The notes below the pieces were generated by a model. The model did not search any database and was not told where the DNA came from. It worked only from the letters and a program-made list of their open reading frames with translations. Both the position numbers and the translations under genes were made by a program. Below, piece by piece: positions 34,288-43,721 of a DNA stretch of 64,000 bases. The stretch comes from Candidatus Bathyarchaeia archaeon. Its GTDB lineage: Archaea > Thermoproteota > Bathyarchaeia > Bathyarchaeales > Bathycorpusculaceae. Position 1 is the first letter of the stretch. Each line of letters begins with the position of its first letter. The stretch spans positions 62,001 through 126,000 of the forward strand of contig JAVYUU010000003.1 of NCBI GenBank assembly GCA_038728085.1, given 5' to 3'.

Positions 34288-35514
34288 TTAGACTTTGGCA
34301 GTAACCCATTCCACGAAGCGTTCAGCGTTGCCGGCCTTGCCGCCCATAAGCTGGGATATAACATCTTTGACTGTTTTGACTGCGGCTGGGTGCATCATCA
34401 TGAATAGGTCTACTCCCGCCAGTAGCAGCGTCAAAGCCGTAACAACCTCCCATAGGGGTCCTCGGAGCTCACGGGGCTCCCATTCTGGAGCCATTTTCAT
34501 CCAGGCTTCGCGGGCTGCCCAAGCGTTTGTTGTTCCAGAGGACATGGGATGCGCCAGTTCAGGGTCGCCCATCAAAGCCGCCAAGCGGGCGCGCTCCATG
34601 TTTGTGAAGGCGTAATCTAAACCATAGCCAAGAGCAGCCGTCGTCAAGTCCATTACAATATCTTCTTTTGGCAGGAAATCGTATAAGCGACGGTTCAGCT
34701 CTCTGGCAAGGTTTAAGTCCATGGGTGTGAAAGCCAAAGCCACATGCCCATTCTTCTTGATAAATTTGGCGCACCGCTCCACATCCATATCCCGAGTGAT
34801 GGAGCTTATTAGGAAGCGTTCGCCAGCAAAGGTTTCGCAGATTTCCTGAAAAACCTCCGTGTCCTTGGCTGGATCACCGCAACCTCCAATGATTAGCGGC
34901 ACGTCCACGGCTTGGGCGACAGCCTCAACGGTTTTAACAGCCTCCTTCGGCGAGGCATTCTTGACAAGAGGGTCAATACTAATGAGGTGAACTGTTACGA
35001 GATCTGCGCCGAACTTGTCCACAGCCAGTTTAGCCCAAGCCGCCGGGTCGCCCATAACATCTTTAACATGCATTTTCACGGCTTTGGCTAAGGGCACTTC
35101 CATATCGAAAACGTCTAGCGATATGACAGGCGGATGAGGTGTGGGTCTTTCAAAAGTGTAAAAGGCGGGGGTTGTTTCGCCGCCGATGATCACGGTTTTG
35201 CCACGGGTGCCTCCCTCGCCCCTTGTGGCGCCAAGTTTAACCTCGACAACTTTGCCCGGATATGTTTCGACTGGCGGAATGAACTCCGCTTCCAGTATCT
35301 GTGTTGGTTTAGCCTTAACCGGTGGCACAACAGCCTTGGGCGGCATCGTTGGAGCCGCTATGGCGCCGGGTTGAAGCCAAATCTCTAGCTCGCCAGCCTC
35401 CAACTCGAAGTCTTCAAGCTCAACCTCCTGCAGTTTAGCGAGAAGCTCCAGAAGCCGTGAGTTAAGCTTTAATCCTACAACAGCCTCGTCTTTTTTCTCC
35501 CCTTTTTCAGCCAA
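34288..35514 (-). CDS. cdhD: Acetyl-CoA decarbonylase/synthase subunit delta (corrinoid Fe-S small)
   Basis: 408 residues. CdhD is the smaller corrinoid protein subunit and partner of CdhE. A variable N-terminal region of about 115 residues includes VEDFELEAGELEIWLQPG-type strands and a Pro/Lys-rich linker. It is followed by TIM-barrel features: PPVISLDVFDMEVPLAKAVKMHVKDVMGDPAAWAKL (in parts), VPLIIGGCGDPAKDTEVFQE, ALAFTPMDLNLARELN and DLTTAALGYGLDY. It is 13 nt after cdhC. Confidence 0.94.
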   Translation of the reverse strand: MAEKGEKKDEAVVGLKLNSRLLELLAKLQEVELEDFELEAGELEIWLQPGAIAAPTMPPKAVVPPVKAKPTQILEAEFIPPVETYPGKVVEVKLGATRGEGGTRGKTVIIGGETTPAFYTFERPTPHPPVISLDVFDMEVPLAKAVKMHVKDVMGDPAAWAKLAVDKFGADLVTVHLISIDPLVKNASPKEAVKTVEAVAQAVDVPLIIGGCGDPAKDTEVFQEICETFAGERFLISSITRDMDVERCAKFIKKNGHVALAFTPMDLNLARELNRRLYDFLPKEDIVMDLTTAALGYGLDYAFTNMERARLAALMGDPELAHPMSSGTTNAWAAREAWMKMAPEWEPRELRGPLWEVVTALTLLLAGVDLFMMMHPAAVKTVKDVISQLMGGKAGNAERFVEWVTAKV

Positions 35515-35527
35515 GATTCTTCACCCT

Positions 35528-36949
35528 TCACTTTTTCTCGGGTTTTTCGCTTTTCACCGTCCGGATGATGACGCGTTTCGCATAGATTTTCGCGTCCTTC
35601 AGGATTATCCGGTATCCGCCAGCTGTTATGGGCAAAGTTGCCGCCGTAATAATCGGTGCCGCGGCTGGTGCAGCTTCCTCTCGCACTTCGGCCTCCGCTG
35701 TAACTGCTTCTGGAACCACAACAGCTTCCTCTTTCCAACGCTGAACAACCGGGTGGCCGCGAGCCTTCAAGAAGGCCTTTAACTCCTCAATGGTTTTTGC
35801 GTCCTCTTCGGTGGCGATTTTGTCCACAAGCTCGGGTGGAATGAAGTTTTTGACACGTTCCTTCACTTCTTTCGGCATCCATACAACGCGGCTGTAGCCA
35901 CCGTCAGCCTGCAGGAATTTAGGCGAACGCATGTACTCGATGGATATGCCGTGGAAACCATCCACCTGTCGGCCGCCAGCCGTCGAATCTGCGAGAGTTG
36001 AGAAGGCTAGCCCGTTCACGGTTACATCCTTGTAGCCTCTGTGAACTATGCCGAAGCCGTCCACTTCGGGGATGTAAAAGGCGACGCCCTCAAAGCAGCC
36101 ACATGACGTGTGGGGATAGCCGAAGGCCGTGTAGAGCCAAACTCTTGTTATCTCGCCTAGAGTTCTCTTTTTGACGGCTTCATTTACGCCTGAATACTCG
36201 CCTCTAACGGGGTCTAAAAGTTCGCCTTTCTCGATTTCGAATATGGGGCCTTTCGGATCTATGTTGGCTGAGGCCCTCGCGTCAAACCAGCTTATGGCGC
36301 CGCAGTTAGAATACCGCTGGGGCGTTATGACACAGCAGTGGGTTGGCGCAAAGGATTGGCAGAGAACACATCCATAGAACTTGTCCACTTCCTCGTCTTT
36401 GAGGCCTCTGGCCCTCGCGTCCCGCGCCTCATAAATTTGTAGGGCTTGAGGGTAAAGCTCCTTAACTTTTTCAGCATCAGTTATGAAGGTTATCTGCATT
36501 TTCTCAATGATGGGCAATTCGCTCTTGAACAGCCTATGCAAAACCTTTCCGATATAGTGGAAGGAGTTTAAGCCCTTCTGGAAAGACTTTTTGCTGAGCC
36601 TTAGCCAGATGTCGTAGCGCTGGTTTAGGTGCATGAAGCCCTCAATGTAGTTGCAGTAGGCGTGGATTCGCCTTTCAATAACGCCCTCCAGCTCCGGCTC
36701 AAGCTTGGCGCCCGCCACCTCGATGATTATTCCGAAGGGGTAGGATTTACCTTCCTCCATGTCCTTGATGTCCGGGCCAATAATGATTATTTTTCCATCC
36801 TCAACCTCTTCGGGCTTCTTGACTCTGGCCAGCTCAAACTTTTCTTTGACGTCTGGTCCGCCGAGCTCCACGTACATGTCTTTTCTGCGGATGCGTTCGC
36901 CCTCGTAGATTACGCCCACATCGACGGGTATATCTTGAAACATGCTCAT
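35528..36949 (-). CDS. cdhC: Acetyl-CoA decarbonylase/synthase subunit beta (acetyl-CoA synthase)
   Basis: 473 residues of the archaeal short form, without the N-terminal CO-channel domain of bacterial AcsB. This subunit holds the Ni-Fe-S A-cluster that joins methyl, CO and CoA. The ligand Cys are in CVLCQSFAPTHCCVITPQRYSNCG (near 195-218, in parts) and HTSCGCFEGV (near 280). The C-terminal tail (about 410-473) has an acidic-Ala stretch (VVPEAVTAEAEVREEAAPAAAP, in parts) and a basic end. Confidence 0.95.
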   Translation of the reverse strand: MSMFQDIPVDVGVIYEGERIRRKDMYVELGGPDVKEKFELARVKKPEEVEDGKIIIIGPDIKDMEEGKSYPFGIIIEVAGAKLEPELEGVIERRIHAYCNYIEGFMHLNQRYDIWLRLSKKSFQKGLNSFHYIGKVLHRLFKSELPIIEKMQITFITDAEKVKELYPQALQIYEARDARARGLKDEEVDKFYGCVLCQSFAPTHCCVITPQRYSNCGAISWFDARASANIDPKGPIFEIEKGELLDPVRGEYSGVNEAVKKRTLGEITRVWLYTAFGYPHTSCGCFEGVAFYIPEVDGFGIVHRGYKDVTVNGLAFSTLADSTAGGRQVDGFHGISIEYMRSPKFLQADGGYSRVVWMPKEVKERVKNFIPPELVDKIATEEDAKTIEELKAFLKARGHPVVQRWKEEAVVVPEAVTAEAEVREEAAPAAAPIITAATLPITAGGYRIILKDAKIYAKRVIIRTVKSEKPEKK

Positions 36950-36967
36950 TTTCTATTCCGCCTCCTT

Positions 36968-37498
36968 TCAAACTTTTTCCAATATGACTTTGAGGTTTTT
37001 CACCCACTCTTCGTGGGAGAGATTTGGGAAAGACCAGCTTGCATGGGGATGATAAACGTTATCCAGTGAAATCGTCTTTAAGTGCTTGGCAAAATGCTTT
37101 AACCCCGACAAAATCGTCCACTCCATGTAATAGTAGAATCCCACAAACAAGGCTAGGTCATGCTGCCCCTTCTCATCCACACCGCTCCAAGAAGGATCTA
37201 CAAGCCTATTGCCTATGTCAACGGCCGGCATGAACGCGGCTGGCTTAAAGCCCCTCTTTGTAAACTCACCTATCATGTGGGCTGTCGCCACAACCGGTAT
37301 ACCGGTTTTCTTCGCAAAGTCTATAATGAAGTCTATGAGCTTTCCACCATCGAAATCCACCTCAGCGGCTTTATGGCCAACCACTAGGACTGGACGCTGC
37401 GCCCGCTTAATCATGGCGACGACAACTTCAGGCTTCGTTATGACTAAGGCCTTTTTAGGTCCAGGTATTTCCGCTGTCTGCCAGGGTTCAGCCGCCAT
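36968..37498 (-). CDS. cdhB: Acetyl-CoA decarbonylase/synthase subunit epsilon
   Basis: 176 residues. CdhB binds CdhA in the archaeal alpha2-epsilon2 CO dehydrogenase and has a DHS-like NAD/FAD fold, although its exact function is unclear. Features are KRAQRPVLVVGHKAAEVDFDGGKLIDFIIDFAKKTGIPVVATAHM (in parts), DIGNRLVDPSWSGVDEKGQHDLALFVGF and KTISLDNVYHPHASWSFPNL. It is 11 nt after cdhA and 18 nt before cdhC. This subunit is archaea-specific. Confidence 0.93.
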   Translation of the reverse strand: MAAEPWQTAEIPGPKKALVITKPEVVVAMIKRAQRPVLVVGHKAAEVDFDGGKLIDFIIDFAKKTGIPVVATAHMIGEFTKRGFKPAAFMPAVDIGNRLVDPSWSGVDEKGQHDLALFVGFYYYMEWTILSGLKHFAKHLKTISLDNVYHPHASWSFPNLSHEEWVKNLKVILEKV

Positions 37499-37509
37499 AC
37501 GCGTTCCTC

Positions 37510-39900
37510 CTACTCCTTCTTCTTCCTTATAAGTCTAGGCAGAAGCGTCGGGTCGGGAATCACCGTTTCCTTCCAGCCCTTCTCCTCGAGGATCTTTATT
37601 ATTTCATCCTTCATCGTGACAGGGATATCGGCAAGGGTTCGCACGAAGCGGTGTATGTCTTCGGGCATTGTTCCATAAAGGCGCTTATGCAGGTCAATGT
37701 AGTGGGTTAATTTTATGGCGCGTCCTTTTGTCGTGTCGTTAGGGCGCATGCAGAGCTTAGCAATCATAACCATGGCTTCCTCCTTGGTTTCAGCCGCGTA
37801 GAACAGGTGCTCCGGTGCTGGCCCTACATACACTTTTTCACCTGTCCTCGCATCGTAAACATACCAGTCTTCTTCGCGGTCAGCCCTTCCCAGAAGCATA
37901 CGCCTATACTTGATGCCGTGAGGCCCAACAATGACTGGGACTCCTAGACGCCAGAATCCAGCGGCTATCGAGGCGGCTTTTTGAGAATAGGCTCCCCAGG
38001 CTACGCCCACGGCGCCCACGCGATTGAGAATGTAGTCGGCGATTTCCTCATAGTTGGCGCGTAGGTTTCTTTTGGCAAATATATTGGCAATTTTTATGGC
38101 TGCACCGGCAATGTGAGCGTTGGCCACACATGAACCAACGTTCACCAAACAGCCAGCTGTAAATTCGCCCGTAAACTCCTCATAAGGCGTTTTACCTTCC
38201 TCGTTCTTGTACATGCCAGCGGTCATGGCTGCACATCCAGAAGTGACGACGATGTAGCGTCTGCTGGCGAATTCGCGGATCATTTCTGCAATTTCCATTC
38301 CGCCCTTTGGATAGTTGGCGCATCCAACGAAGGCCACTACGCCCGGAATCTCGCCGAGCACTATTGGGCTTCCAACGTTGCGAATTTCCACATCTTGGAT
38401 TGGGCCTCTTCCGGCCCGTATCTTGAAGGTTTCCTCTTTTAGCTTCTTCTCGCCAGCCTTAATAATGAAACTGTGGACTTGCAGGCCTACTGGACACGCT
38501 TCCTCACATCGGCCGCACCCAACACATAGGTCGTAAAGGTCTGCAAGTTTCGCCAAGGAGCCCTCCATAGCGGCTTTCATGGCCTCTGGAATGTGCAAAT
38601 CTTGGGGGCAAGCCCTACGGCAGTCGCCGCATTGACGGCACTCTTTCGCTTTCCGCAGAACCTCATCCACTTCTGGAATTGCCTTAAGCTTCTTCCTTAA
38701 AGGCGCAACCTTCAAGGCGACTTTGACGGCAACTTCGCCCACCTTTTCGGAGTCGAGGATTAATGCGCCGGGGATTTTGCCGCTTACGAGATCTTCAACT
38801 ATGGCGTCAGCTGGATCGTTGGTGCGGTTTGGCAAACCCATACAATTCTTTTCAGAAGTCACTATAACTGGCGCCTTTATACGCTGGGCCTCGTAGAGGG
38901 CGTCTGTGCGGATGCACTGCTCGTCCAGAACGACGACGTCTGGAACGCCGCTTCTTATGAAGCGTAATTGCCAAGAAATTGGCCCAATAATTTTGCCCCT
39001 CTTGTAGTAGCGGGTGATGTCGTGGGCTGTGCAGCATAAACCGCAAACTTCTATTTCGCCGTCCAGCCCGTTCTCTTTCATGTAGTCGATTATGCCAATA
39101 GAGGGAACAACGTTGTGGCCTATGCATAAGATGACGGGTTTTTCAATGTTTATTGTGCCGTAACCTAAATCTACAAGAGGTGCATCTGGATCGCCTTTCG
39201 GGAAGCCGTAAGCCGCTATTTGGGCTATGTCAGCCACTTCCATGCCCACATGATCCAGCATGCCAACATGGAAAACTTTTGATTCAAAGTCTAGGTTGCT
39301 GCCCTCCTGTCCGGTGTGGCAGACGGATAGGCAATGGGTAATCTGTGTTTCCACGTAGTCTAGGATGTCCTCCAAGTCGCCGAGGGTTTCGGGTTTAACC
39401 CCGCAGACAAGCCTCGTGACGGGAGCTTCTACTTGGATGTTTAGCCCGCCAACGTCTAATGGCATCCGTCTACCATACTTCTCGATTAGGTGCTCCACCA
39501 GGTGGCGAGCGTGTCCAGTGTGAGTTGCCGCTCCAATACAGCATGCAAGAAGCACTATGCGGGATTGCTGGGCAGCCATGTCTATGCCGCATGCTCCCCG
39601 CTTGCCGCCGGTGAGGTCGCACTTGCCAAAAGTGCAGAGGCAACAAACATCACAGAATGGTAGGTAAAACGGCTTATAGCGCTGTAAAAGCTTCATGTCC
39701 CATTCGCGGAGAGTTGTAAGCGAAGGAAAAGGTGTAGGACCCATCGGCTCAGCCCATTTCTCCTCAACAACCCTGCCGATGGACAATTCAAGGTTTTTAA
39801 TAAGCCCCAAGTCTGACTTCAATTCACCAATTTTGACATGTAATCCTTTCCTACTCAAGGTGAACACAACCCCGATGAGGTAGAGGTTTAATGTGGACAT
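37510..39900 (-). CDS. cdhA: CO dehydrogenase subunit alpha of ACDS
   Basis: 796 residues. It reduces CO2 to CO at a Ni-Fe-S C-cluster. N-terminal cluster ligands are in [27 protein letters not shown] (in parts). Two ferredoxin-type motifs that bind the extra archaeal clusters are [12 protein letters not shown] (about 421) and [12 protein letters not shown] (about 461). C-cluster region motifs are [34 protein letters not shown] and [12 protein letters not shown]. The first 15-20 residues may not be translated, as other in-frame starts exist. It heads the cdh genes. Confidence 0.95.
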   Translation of the reverse strand: MSTLNLYLIGVVFTLSRKGLHVKIGELKSDLGLIKNLELSIGRVVEEKWAEPMGPTPFPSLTTLREWDMKLLQRYKPFYLPFCDVCCLCTFGKCDLTGGKRGACGIDMAAQQSRIVLLACCIGAATHTGHARHLVEHLIEKYGRRMPLDVGGLNIQVEAPVTRLVCGVKPETLGDLEDILDYVETQITHCLSVCHTGQEGSNLDFESKVFHVGMLDHVGMEVADIAQIAAYGFPKGDPDAPLVDLGYGTINIEKPVILCIGHNVVPSIGIIDYMKENGLDGEIEVCGLCCTAHDITRYYKRGKIIGPISWQLRFIRSGVPDVVVLDEQCIRTDALYEAQRIKAPVIVTSEKNCMGLPNRTNDPADAIVEDLVSGKIPGALILDSEKVGEVAVKVALKVAPLRKKLKAIPEVDEVLRKAKECRQCGDCRRACPQDLHIPEAMKAAMEGSLAKLADLYDLCVGCGRCEEACPVGLQVHSFIIKAGEKKLKEETFKIRAGRGPIQDVEIRNVGSPIVLGEIPGVVAFVGCANYPKGGMEIAEMIREFASRRYIVVTSGCAAMTAGMYKNEEGKTPYEEFTGEFTAGCLVNVGSCVANAHIAGAAIKIANIFAKRNLRANYEEIADYILNRVGAVGVAWGAYSQKAASIAAGFWRLGVPVIVGPHGIKYRRMLLGRADREEDWYVYDARTGEKVYVGPAPEHLFYAAETKEEAMVMIAKLCMRPNDTTKGRAIKLTHYIDLHKRLYGTMPEDIHRFVRTLADIPVTMKDEIIKILEEKGWKETVIPDPTLLPRLIRKKKE

Positions 39901-39965
39901 CCTAGCGTTTTAAGCTTTTTCTAGGGAACATTCGTGATAAAACATGAAATGCGTATACTGTTCTG

Positions 39966-40739
39966 TTAACCCTTCTCGTATCCGGCATTCTTCATAATCA
40001 GCCTAACCGAAAGGTATGCTGGTGTGTCAGATGGCAGTGTAAGCAGGGATTTTCCGGAGAGGACATACTCTTCAACCTTTTCGTCATAGGATATTCTTCC
40101 CAAAAACTTGAAAGGCAAAACGTTTTTGGCGTGACTCTCCAAGTTTTCGGGGAATCTAAAACCGCCGACCACGTAGAAGTTCTTGAAGTCTATTTTGACC
40201 TCCTTTGCCACACGATAGGCGCGTTGCACATGGTCAAAGGACTTTTTGGATGGATCTATCACATCGAAAACATCATTCACCTTAGAGGTTATCCGCCTAT
40301 TAAGATGCTCCAGACCTGCTGGTGAATCAATCAGGACATAACGGTAATTTTTTGTAAGCGACTCTAGAGCCCCTTTCAGAGCGGCGTTTGGCAGACAATA
40401 GCACCCCTCCACCCACTTTGTTCCCAGGGCTATGAAGTCGAAGTGTTCGCCTTCATACATGCCATGCGCCCAGATGCGGCTTTCAATCCGCTCCGTTGGT
40501 GGCACACCGACAGTGGTTCCGCCCTCCTCTAGGAAAGTCTCCACGAGGAGTTCGGATATGGTTTTCTTGCCAGCTTCGTGGAGGTCTACGCCAACCATCT
40601 CGCCCAAATTTTGGTCTGGATCCGCATCCACCAGAAGCAGCGGAGCTTCGCCTAATTCAATGAAGTATTTTGTCATTAAAGCGACGAAGCTTGTTTTGCC
40701 CGTTCCGCCCCTCCCCATTGTAACCAAAATTTTCGTCAA
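39966..40739 (-). CDS. CooC-like maturation ATPase with altered P-loop
   Basis: About 257 residues from TTG 40739 (MTKILVTMGRGGTGKTSF). An extension to 40814 would overlap the upstream cooC gene by 31 nt and add an unlikely N-terminus. It is a MinD/CooC-type P-loop ATPase with deviant Walker A GRGGTGKT, LLVDADPDQNLGEMVG, YVLIDSPAGLEHLNRR and the Cys motif GCYCLPNAAL, equivalent to the Cys pair that binds nickel in CooC. The signature Lys of the deviant Walker A (GKGG) is Arg here. It is probably a nickel-loading factor for CdhA or CdhC. Confidence 0.85.
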   Translation of the reverse strand: MTKILVTMGRGGTGKTSFVALMTKYFIELGEAPLLLVDADPDQNLGEMVGVDLHEAGKKTISELLVETFLEEGGTTVGVPPTERIESRIWAHGMYEGEHFDFIALGTKWVEGCYCLPNAALKGALESLTKNYRYVLIDSPAGLEHLNRRITSKVNDVFDVIDPSKKSFDHVQRAYRVAKEVKIDFKNFYVVGGFRFPENLESHAKNVLPFKFLGRISYDEKVEEYVLSGKSLLTLPSDTPAYLSVRLIMKNAGYEKG

Positions 40740-40783
40740 GTTTGTACTCCCCGTTTTGCTGGTATCATAGGTTTTTCGGCTTA

Positions 40784-41563
40784 TTAGGTGTTGCCTTGCA
40801 GAAGCTTGTCGCATAACCTTTCAATAGCCTTTACAGCAGCTGCATCCCCATATTTTAGGGGTGTTTCGCCCCGCATTTCAGCCTCCACAACTCTCGGATC
40901 GAAGGGCAGGCAGTCTAGAACGGTTAAGCCGTTTTCTGATGCAAACCTTTCAATAACCTCTCTTTGGACATTATCTTCAACCTTATTTCCAACAAGAAGG
41001 ATGCGTTTCATTCCGGCTTTTGCACCCAGCTCATGGATGCGTTTTGCCGTTTCAAGCGTCTTCATGTTTGCATTGACAACCACCAGCATGACGTCTACAT
41101 GCTGAGCTGTGCCTCGCCCCATGTGCTCGACACCAGCCTCCATGTCGAGGACAACAGCCTCACCTCGTTCGACAACCAGATGCCTCAAGAGGGAGCGCAC
41201 AACAGCGTTGGCTGGACAAGTGCACCCAGCCCCCACGGAGCGCACCGTTCCCATGACAATCAGGTTTACGCCTAAAGGTGTGGGGACGGCATAGTCGCGG
41301 ACAATGTCGTCCACCGTAAATGTTAGGCGGTAAACACCGGCATAGCCAGTGCCTGTTTTCGCCTCGATAAGCTGCTTGTTCTCGGATATAGGCACTATGC
41401 GGCTGGCTTCCTCCGGCGACAAACCCAGAGTCAAGGCAAGGTTAGGCGAGGGATCAGCATCAATAGCAATGGTTCTAAAACCCCTTTTGGTAAAGGCGTA
41501 AGCCAAACCTCCGGCAACGAGAGTCTTGCCAACACCACCCTTGCCGGAGACAGCTACCTTCAT
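40784..41563 (-). CDS. cooC: CO dehydrogenase nickel-insertion ATPase CooC
   Basis: 259 residues. Canonical deviant Walker A SGKGGVGKTLVAGGL at residues 6-20, IAIDADPSPNLALTLG switch region, AVVLDMEAGVEHMGRGTAQHVD and the nickel-binding Cys pair GAGCTCPANA. CooC uses ATP to insert nickel into the C-cluster of CO dehydrogenase. It is the first gene of the cooC-cooC-like-cdhABCDE string, with a TATA box 50 nt upstream of its ATG. Confidence 0.92.
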   Translation of the reverse strand: MKVAVSGKGGVGKTLVAGGLAYAFTKRGFRTIAIDADPSPNLALTLGLSPEEASRIVPISENKQLIEAKTGTGYAGVYRLTFTVDDIVRDYAVPTPLGVNLIVMGTVRSVGAGCTCPANAVVRSLLRHLVVERGEAVVLDMEAGVEHMGRGTAQHVDVMLVVVNANMKTLETAKRIHELGAKAGMKRILLVGNKVEDNVQREVIERFASENGLTVLDCLPFDPRVVEAEMRGETPLKYGDAAAVKAIERLCDKLLQGNT

Positions 41564-41611
41564 GGAAACCCTCGAAATTAGCGACCTCTGCTATAACTTG
41601 AAGTGAGCACG

Positions 41612-41621
41612 TATAAAAATA
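41612..41621 (-). promoter_or_regulatory. TATA box of the cooC-cdh operon
   Basis: TATTTTTATA on the minus strand (plus-strand TATAAAAATA) is 49-58 nt upstream of the cooC ATG, predicting transcription near 41588-41593 and a short leader. It lies in the 66-nt gap after the upstream deoxyhypusine synthase gene, so the ACDS genes can be transcribed independently. Confidence 0.6.
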
Positions 41622-41629
41622 TGCACGGC

Positions 41630-42553
41630 TTAAAGTCTCTCAAGCAACGCCGCGTACATTATCGGTATAACAACCGTTGCATCCGCTTCTACAGTTACCG
41701 TTTTTGCTTTTTCCCGGATTTTGCCCCATGATATGGCTTCTCTTGGACGGGCGCCGGAGAGGCTTCCGTCATATTCGACGGCGGTTGTTATGTAAACCGC
41801 ATAGTCCAATCCCTTCTTGAATAGGTTCCACCACAAGACGTGATGTTTTGATATGCCTCCGCCTATTATTAGGGCTCCGGATTTTTTGGCTTGCCAAACC
41901 ATGTCATTTAAGAGCTGCTCGTCTTTGAGCACGTTAATTTTTAGGTCTTTGTGGTCTTGGCTGAAAAGCCACAATTGATAGCCCACTGCGCCGTCGGTTA
42001 TCCCTGGCACTATGACGGGAATGCGGTTTTTCCAGCACCAGTACAAGATTGAGTTTTCGTTTAGGCGTTTTCCAATCTCCCAGCAAAGCTCGTAGGTGGC
42101 TAACTCTCTTTTGCCATCGGCATAAATACTGTTCAAGAATTCCCGCATTTTCTCTTCTATTATCTCGCCATAGCTTGCATCTGGCACCAGCACGTTGCCT
42201 ATTCGGCTTATGCCCCGCTTGCGTAGTTCTTTATCGTCCATGTAGAAGTCGCCATGGTAATAGTCGCGGTAGCATCTTGCTAAATCATGATCTAAAGTGC
42301 CGCATGTCGTGACAACCACATGGAACCATTTTTGCTTAATCATGTCTCGGATTACGCCCCGCGTGCCAGTGGCAATGATGCATGCGGGGAAGGAGAGAAA
42401 GTTGAGGATGCTCTTTTCCTTCATCATGGCTTCGAGAATATCCACAGCCACGGCGAGGTTTTTGGCTGTGAAGCCTCCGCTCATGAGCATTTGTCGTATA
42501 AGGGTGTCTGCGGAAGCGCCCTTCGAAAGCTCGAAGTCCTTCACTTTTTCCAA
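41630..42553 (-). CDS. dhs: Deoxyhypusine synthase
   Basis: About 307 residues from TTG 42553 (MEKVKDFELSKGASADTLI), chosen because AAAGGGCG lies just upstream at the right spacing. A longer frame to 42628 overlaps the neighbouring gene. The enzyme transfers an aminobutyl group from spermidine, or a related amine, to a Lys of aIF5A. Features are ACIIATGTRGVI, GTLDHDLAR, GITDGAVGYQLW, the catalytic GGGISKHHVLWWN with His-His (about 234), VEYDGSLSGARPREAISWGKI with the active-site Lys in SWGK, and EADATVVIPIMYAAL. Confidence 0.92.
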   Translation of the reverse strand: MEKVKDFELSKGASADTLIRQMLMSGGFTAKNLAVAVDILEAMMKEKSILNFLSFPACIIATGTRGVIRDMIKQKWFHVVVTTCGTLDHDLARCYRDYYHGDFYMDDKELRKRGISRIGNVLVPDASYGEIIEEKMREFLNSIYADGKRELATYELCWEIGKRLNENSILYWCWKNRIPVIVPGITDGAVGYQLWLFSQDHKDLKINVLKDEQLLNDMVWQAKKSGALIIGGGISKHHVLWWNLFKKGLDYAVYITTAVEYDGSLSGARPREAISWGKIREKAKTVTVEADATVVIPIMYAALLERL

Positions 42554-42572
42554 TTCACTGCGCCCTTTAATC

Positions 42573-43658
42573 CTACTCCAATCCCCTAAACAGCCAGGAA
42601 AGATCCGGAACCTTCGCTCTTTTTTCAACCCTCTCTGCTAGGGCGTGGACAACTATTGGCAGGGCTATTGTCGCATCGCAGTAGCACTGCACATTGCGTC
42701 CTTCTTTGGCTTCCTTGCCCCAGCTTATGGCTTCCTCGAAGGTGCAGCCAGACAAGCCGCCCCAGTGCGGCGCATCTGTGGTGATTTGTATGGCATATTT
42801 ATGCGGGTAAACCCTCTCATATTTTCTGGATTCCGTTAGGCTTCTGCCAACGGTGGTAAGTTGAATGAAGTCTTTTGGGACGCCGCCGCCTATGTATATT
42901 ACGCCGCTCTCCGGCGCCGCCTTGGCCTTTACGTCTACAAGTTGTTCAAAATCCCGCATTTGGTCTATCGTTATGTCGAAGTTGCTGTCGGATTTCCGGT
43001 TAAGCAGGTAGGCTATGCCATAGCCGCTGTCGACTATGGCTGGACAGAAGACTGGCACTTTGTTTTCGTAGGCCGTCGCCACTATGCTTTTAATTCCCAT
43101 CTGGGAGAGCTCCCTTCCGAAGAGGTAGAGAAACTCTGCCGAGGAGTATTTGCGATTTGGACTCAATTTTTTCATGAAGTCGGCGATGAGGCGTTCCATT
43201 TGGCGATATTCAAGCTCATCGGCGAAGACGTCATAGAATCTGTCAATTTTGTACTCTAAAAGTTGGCTGTCATCGACAAGATGGTGCCCCTGCCAGTATG
43301 TGCCACCCATGGCTTCCAAAATGTCCTCTGAAATGTTTGCGCCTGTGGAAACAATCACGTCTATAAAGCGGTGTTCAATAAGCCAGTTAACAATCTTCCA
43401 CTGCCCAGTGGTGCTCATGGATCCGGCGAACCCGAAGAAGATTACGACGTCGTCCTTCAACATTTCCTCCCAGACTTCGACAACTTCGCCGAGCTTTCTG
43501 CCTTGAAAACCTGTTTTAGCCATTTCTGCAAGCAATTCCGAAATTTTTTTGGGAATTCTAACCTCTATTGGCTCAAGCTTCTTTTTAAAGAATGGAGTTT
43601 GCCTTTTCTCCCTAATCACTGCTTTTCCAACTCCACGATTTTGGATTGCATATTTCAA
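42573..43658 (-). CDS. Deoxyhypusine synthase paralogue lacking His-His motif
   Basis: 361 residues. It is clearly a DHS homologue: FFGFAGSMSTTGQWKIVNWLIEHRFIDVIVSTGAN (in parts), GTYWQGHHLVDDSQL, IVDSGYGIAYLLNR, IYIGGGVPKDFIQLTTVG and DAPHWGGLSGCTFEEAISWGKEAK. The Lys of SWGK is kept (about 314), but KHH of true DHS is KDF. Bacterial DHS-like and homospermidine synthase-like proteins share the GGGVPK form. It may make a different polyamine conjugate or homospermidine. It is 19 nt upstream of the true DHS gene, so the two are cotranscribed. Confidence 0.85.
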   Translation of the reverse strand: MKYAIQNRGVGKAVIREKRQTPFFKKKLEPIEVRIPKKISELLAEMAKTGFQGRKLGEVVEVWEEMLKDDVVIFFGFAGSMSTTGQWKIVNWLIEHRFIDVIVSTGANISEDILEAMGGTYWQGHHLVDDSQLLEYKIDRFYDVFADELEYRQMERLIADFMKKLSPNRKYSSAEFLYLFGRELSQMGIKSIVATAYENKVPVFCPAIVDSGYGIAYLLNRKSDSNFDITIDQMRDFEQLVDVKAKAAPESGVIYIGGGVPKDFIQLTTVGRSLTESRKYERVYPHKYAIQITTDAPHWGGLSGCTFEEAISWGKEAKEGRNVQCYCDATIALPIVVHALAERVEKRAKVPDLSWLFRGLE

Positions 43659-43721
43659 AAACCTCGCTTTTAAGTCTTTGGTTTGAATAATGACTTGAGC
43701 CCTTTACATGTTTATGCCAGT

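Noticed and set aside
40740-40814. N-terminal extension of the second CooC-like ATPase
   Set aside because: It overlaps the cooC gene, has no family similarity, and family members begin a few residues before the P-loop, so TTG 40739 is preferred.
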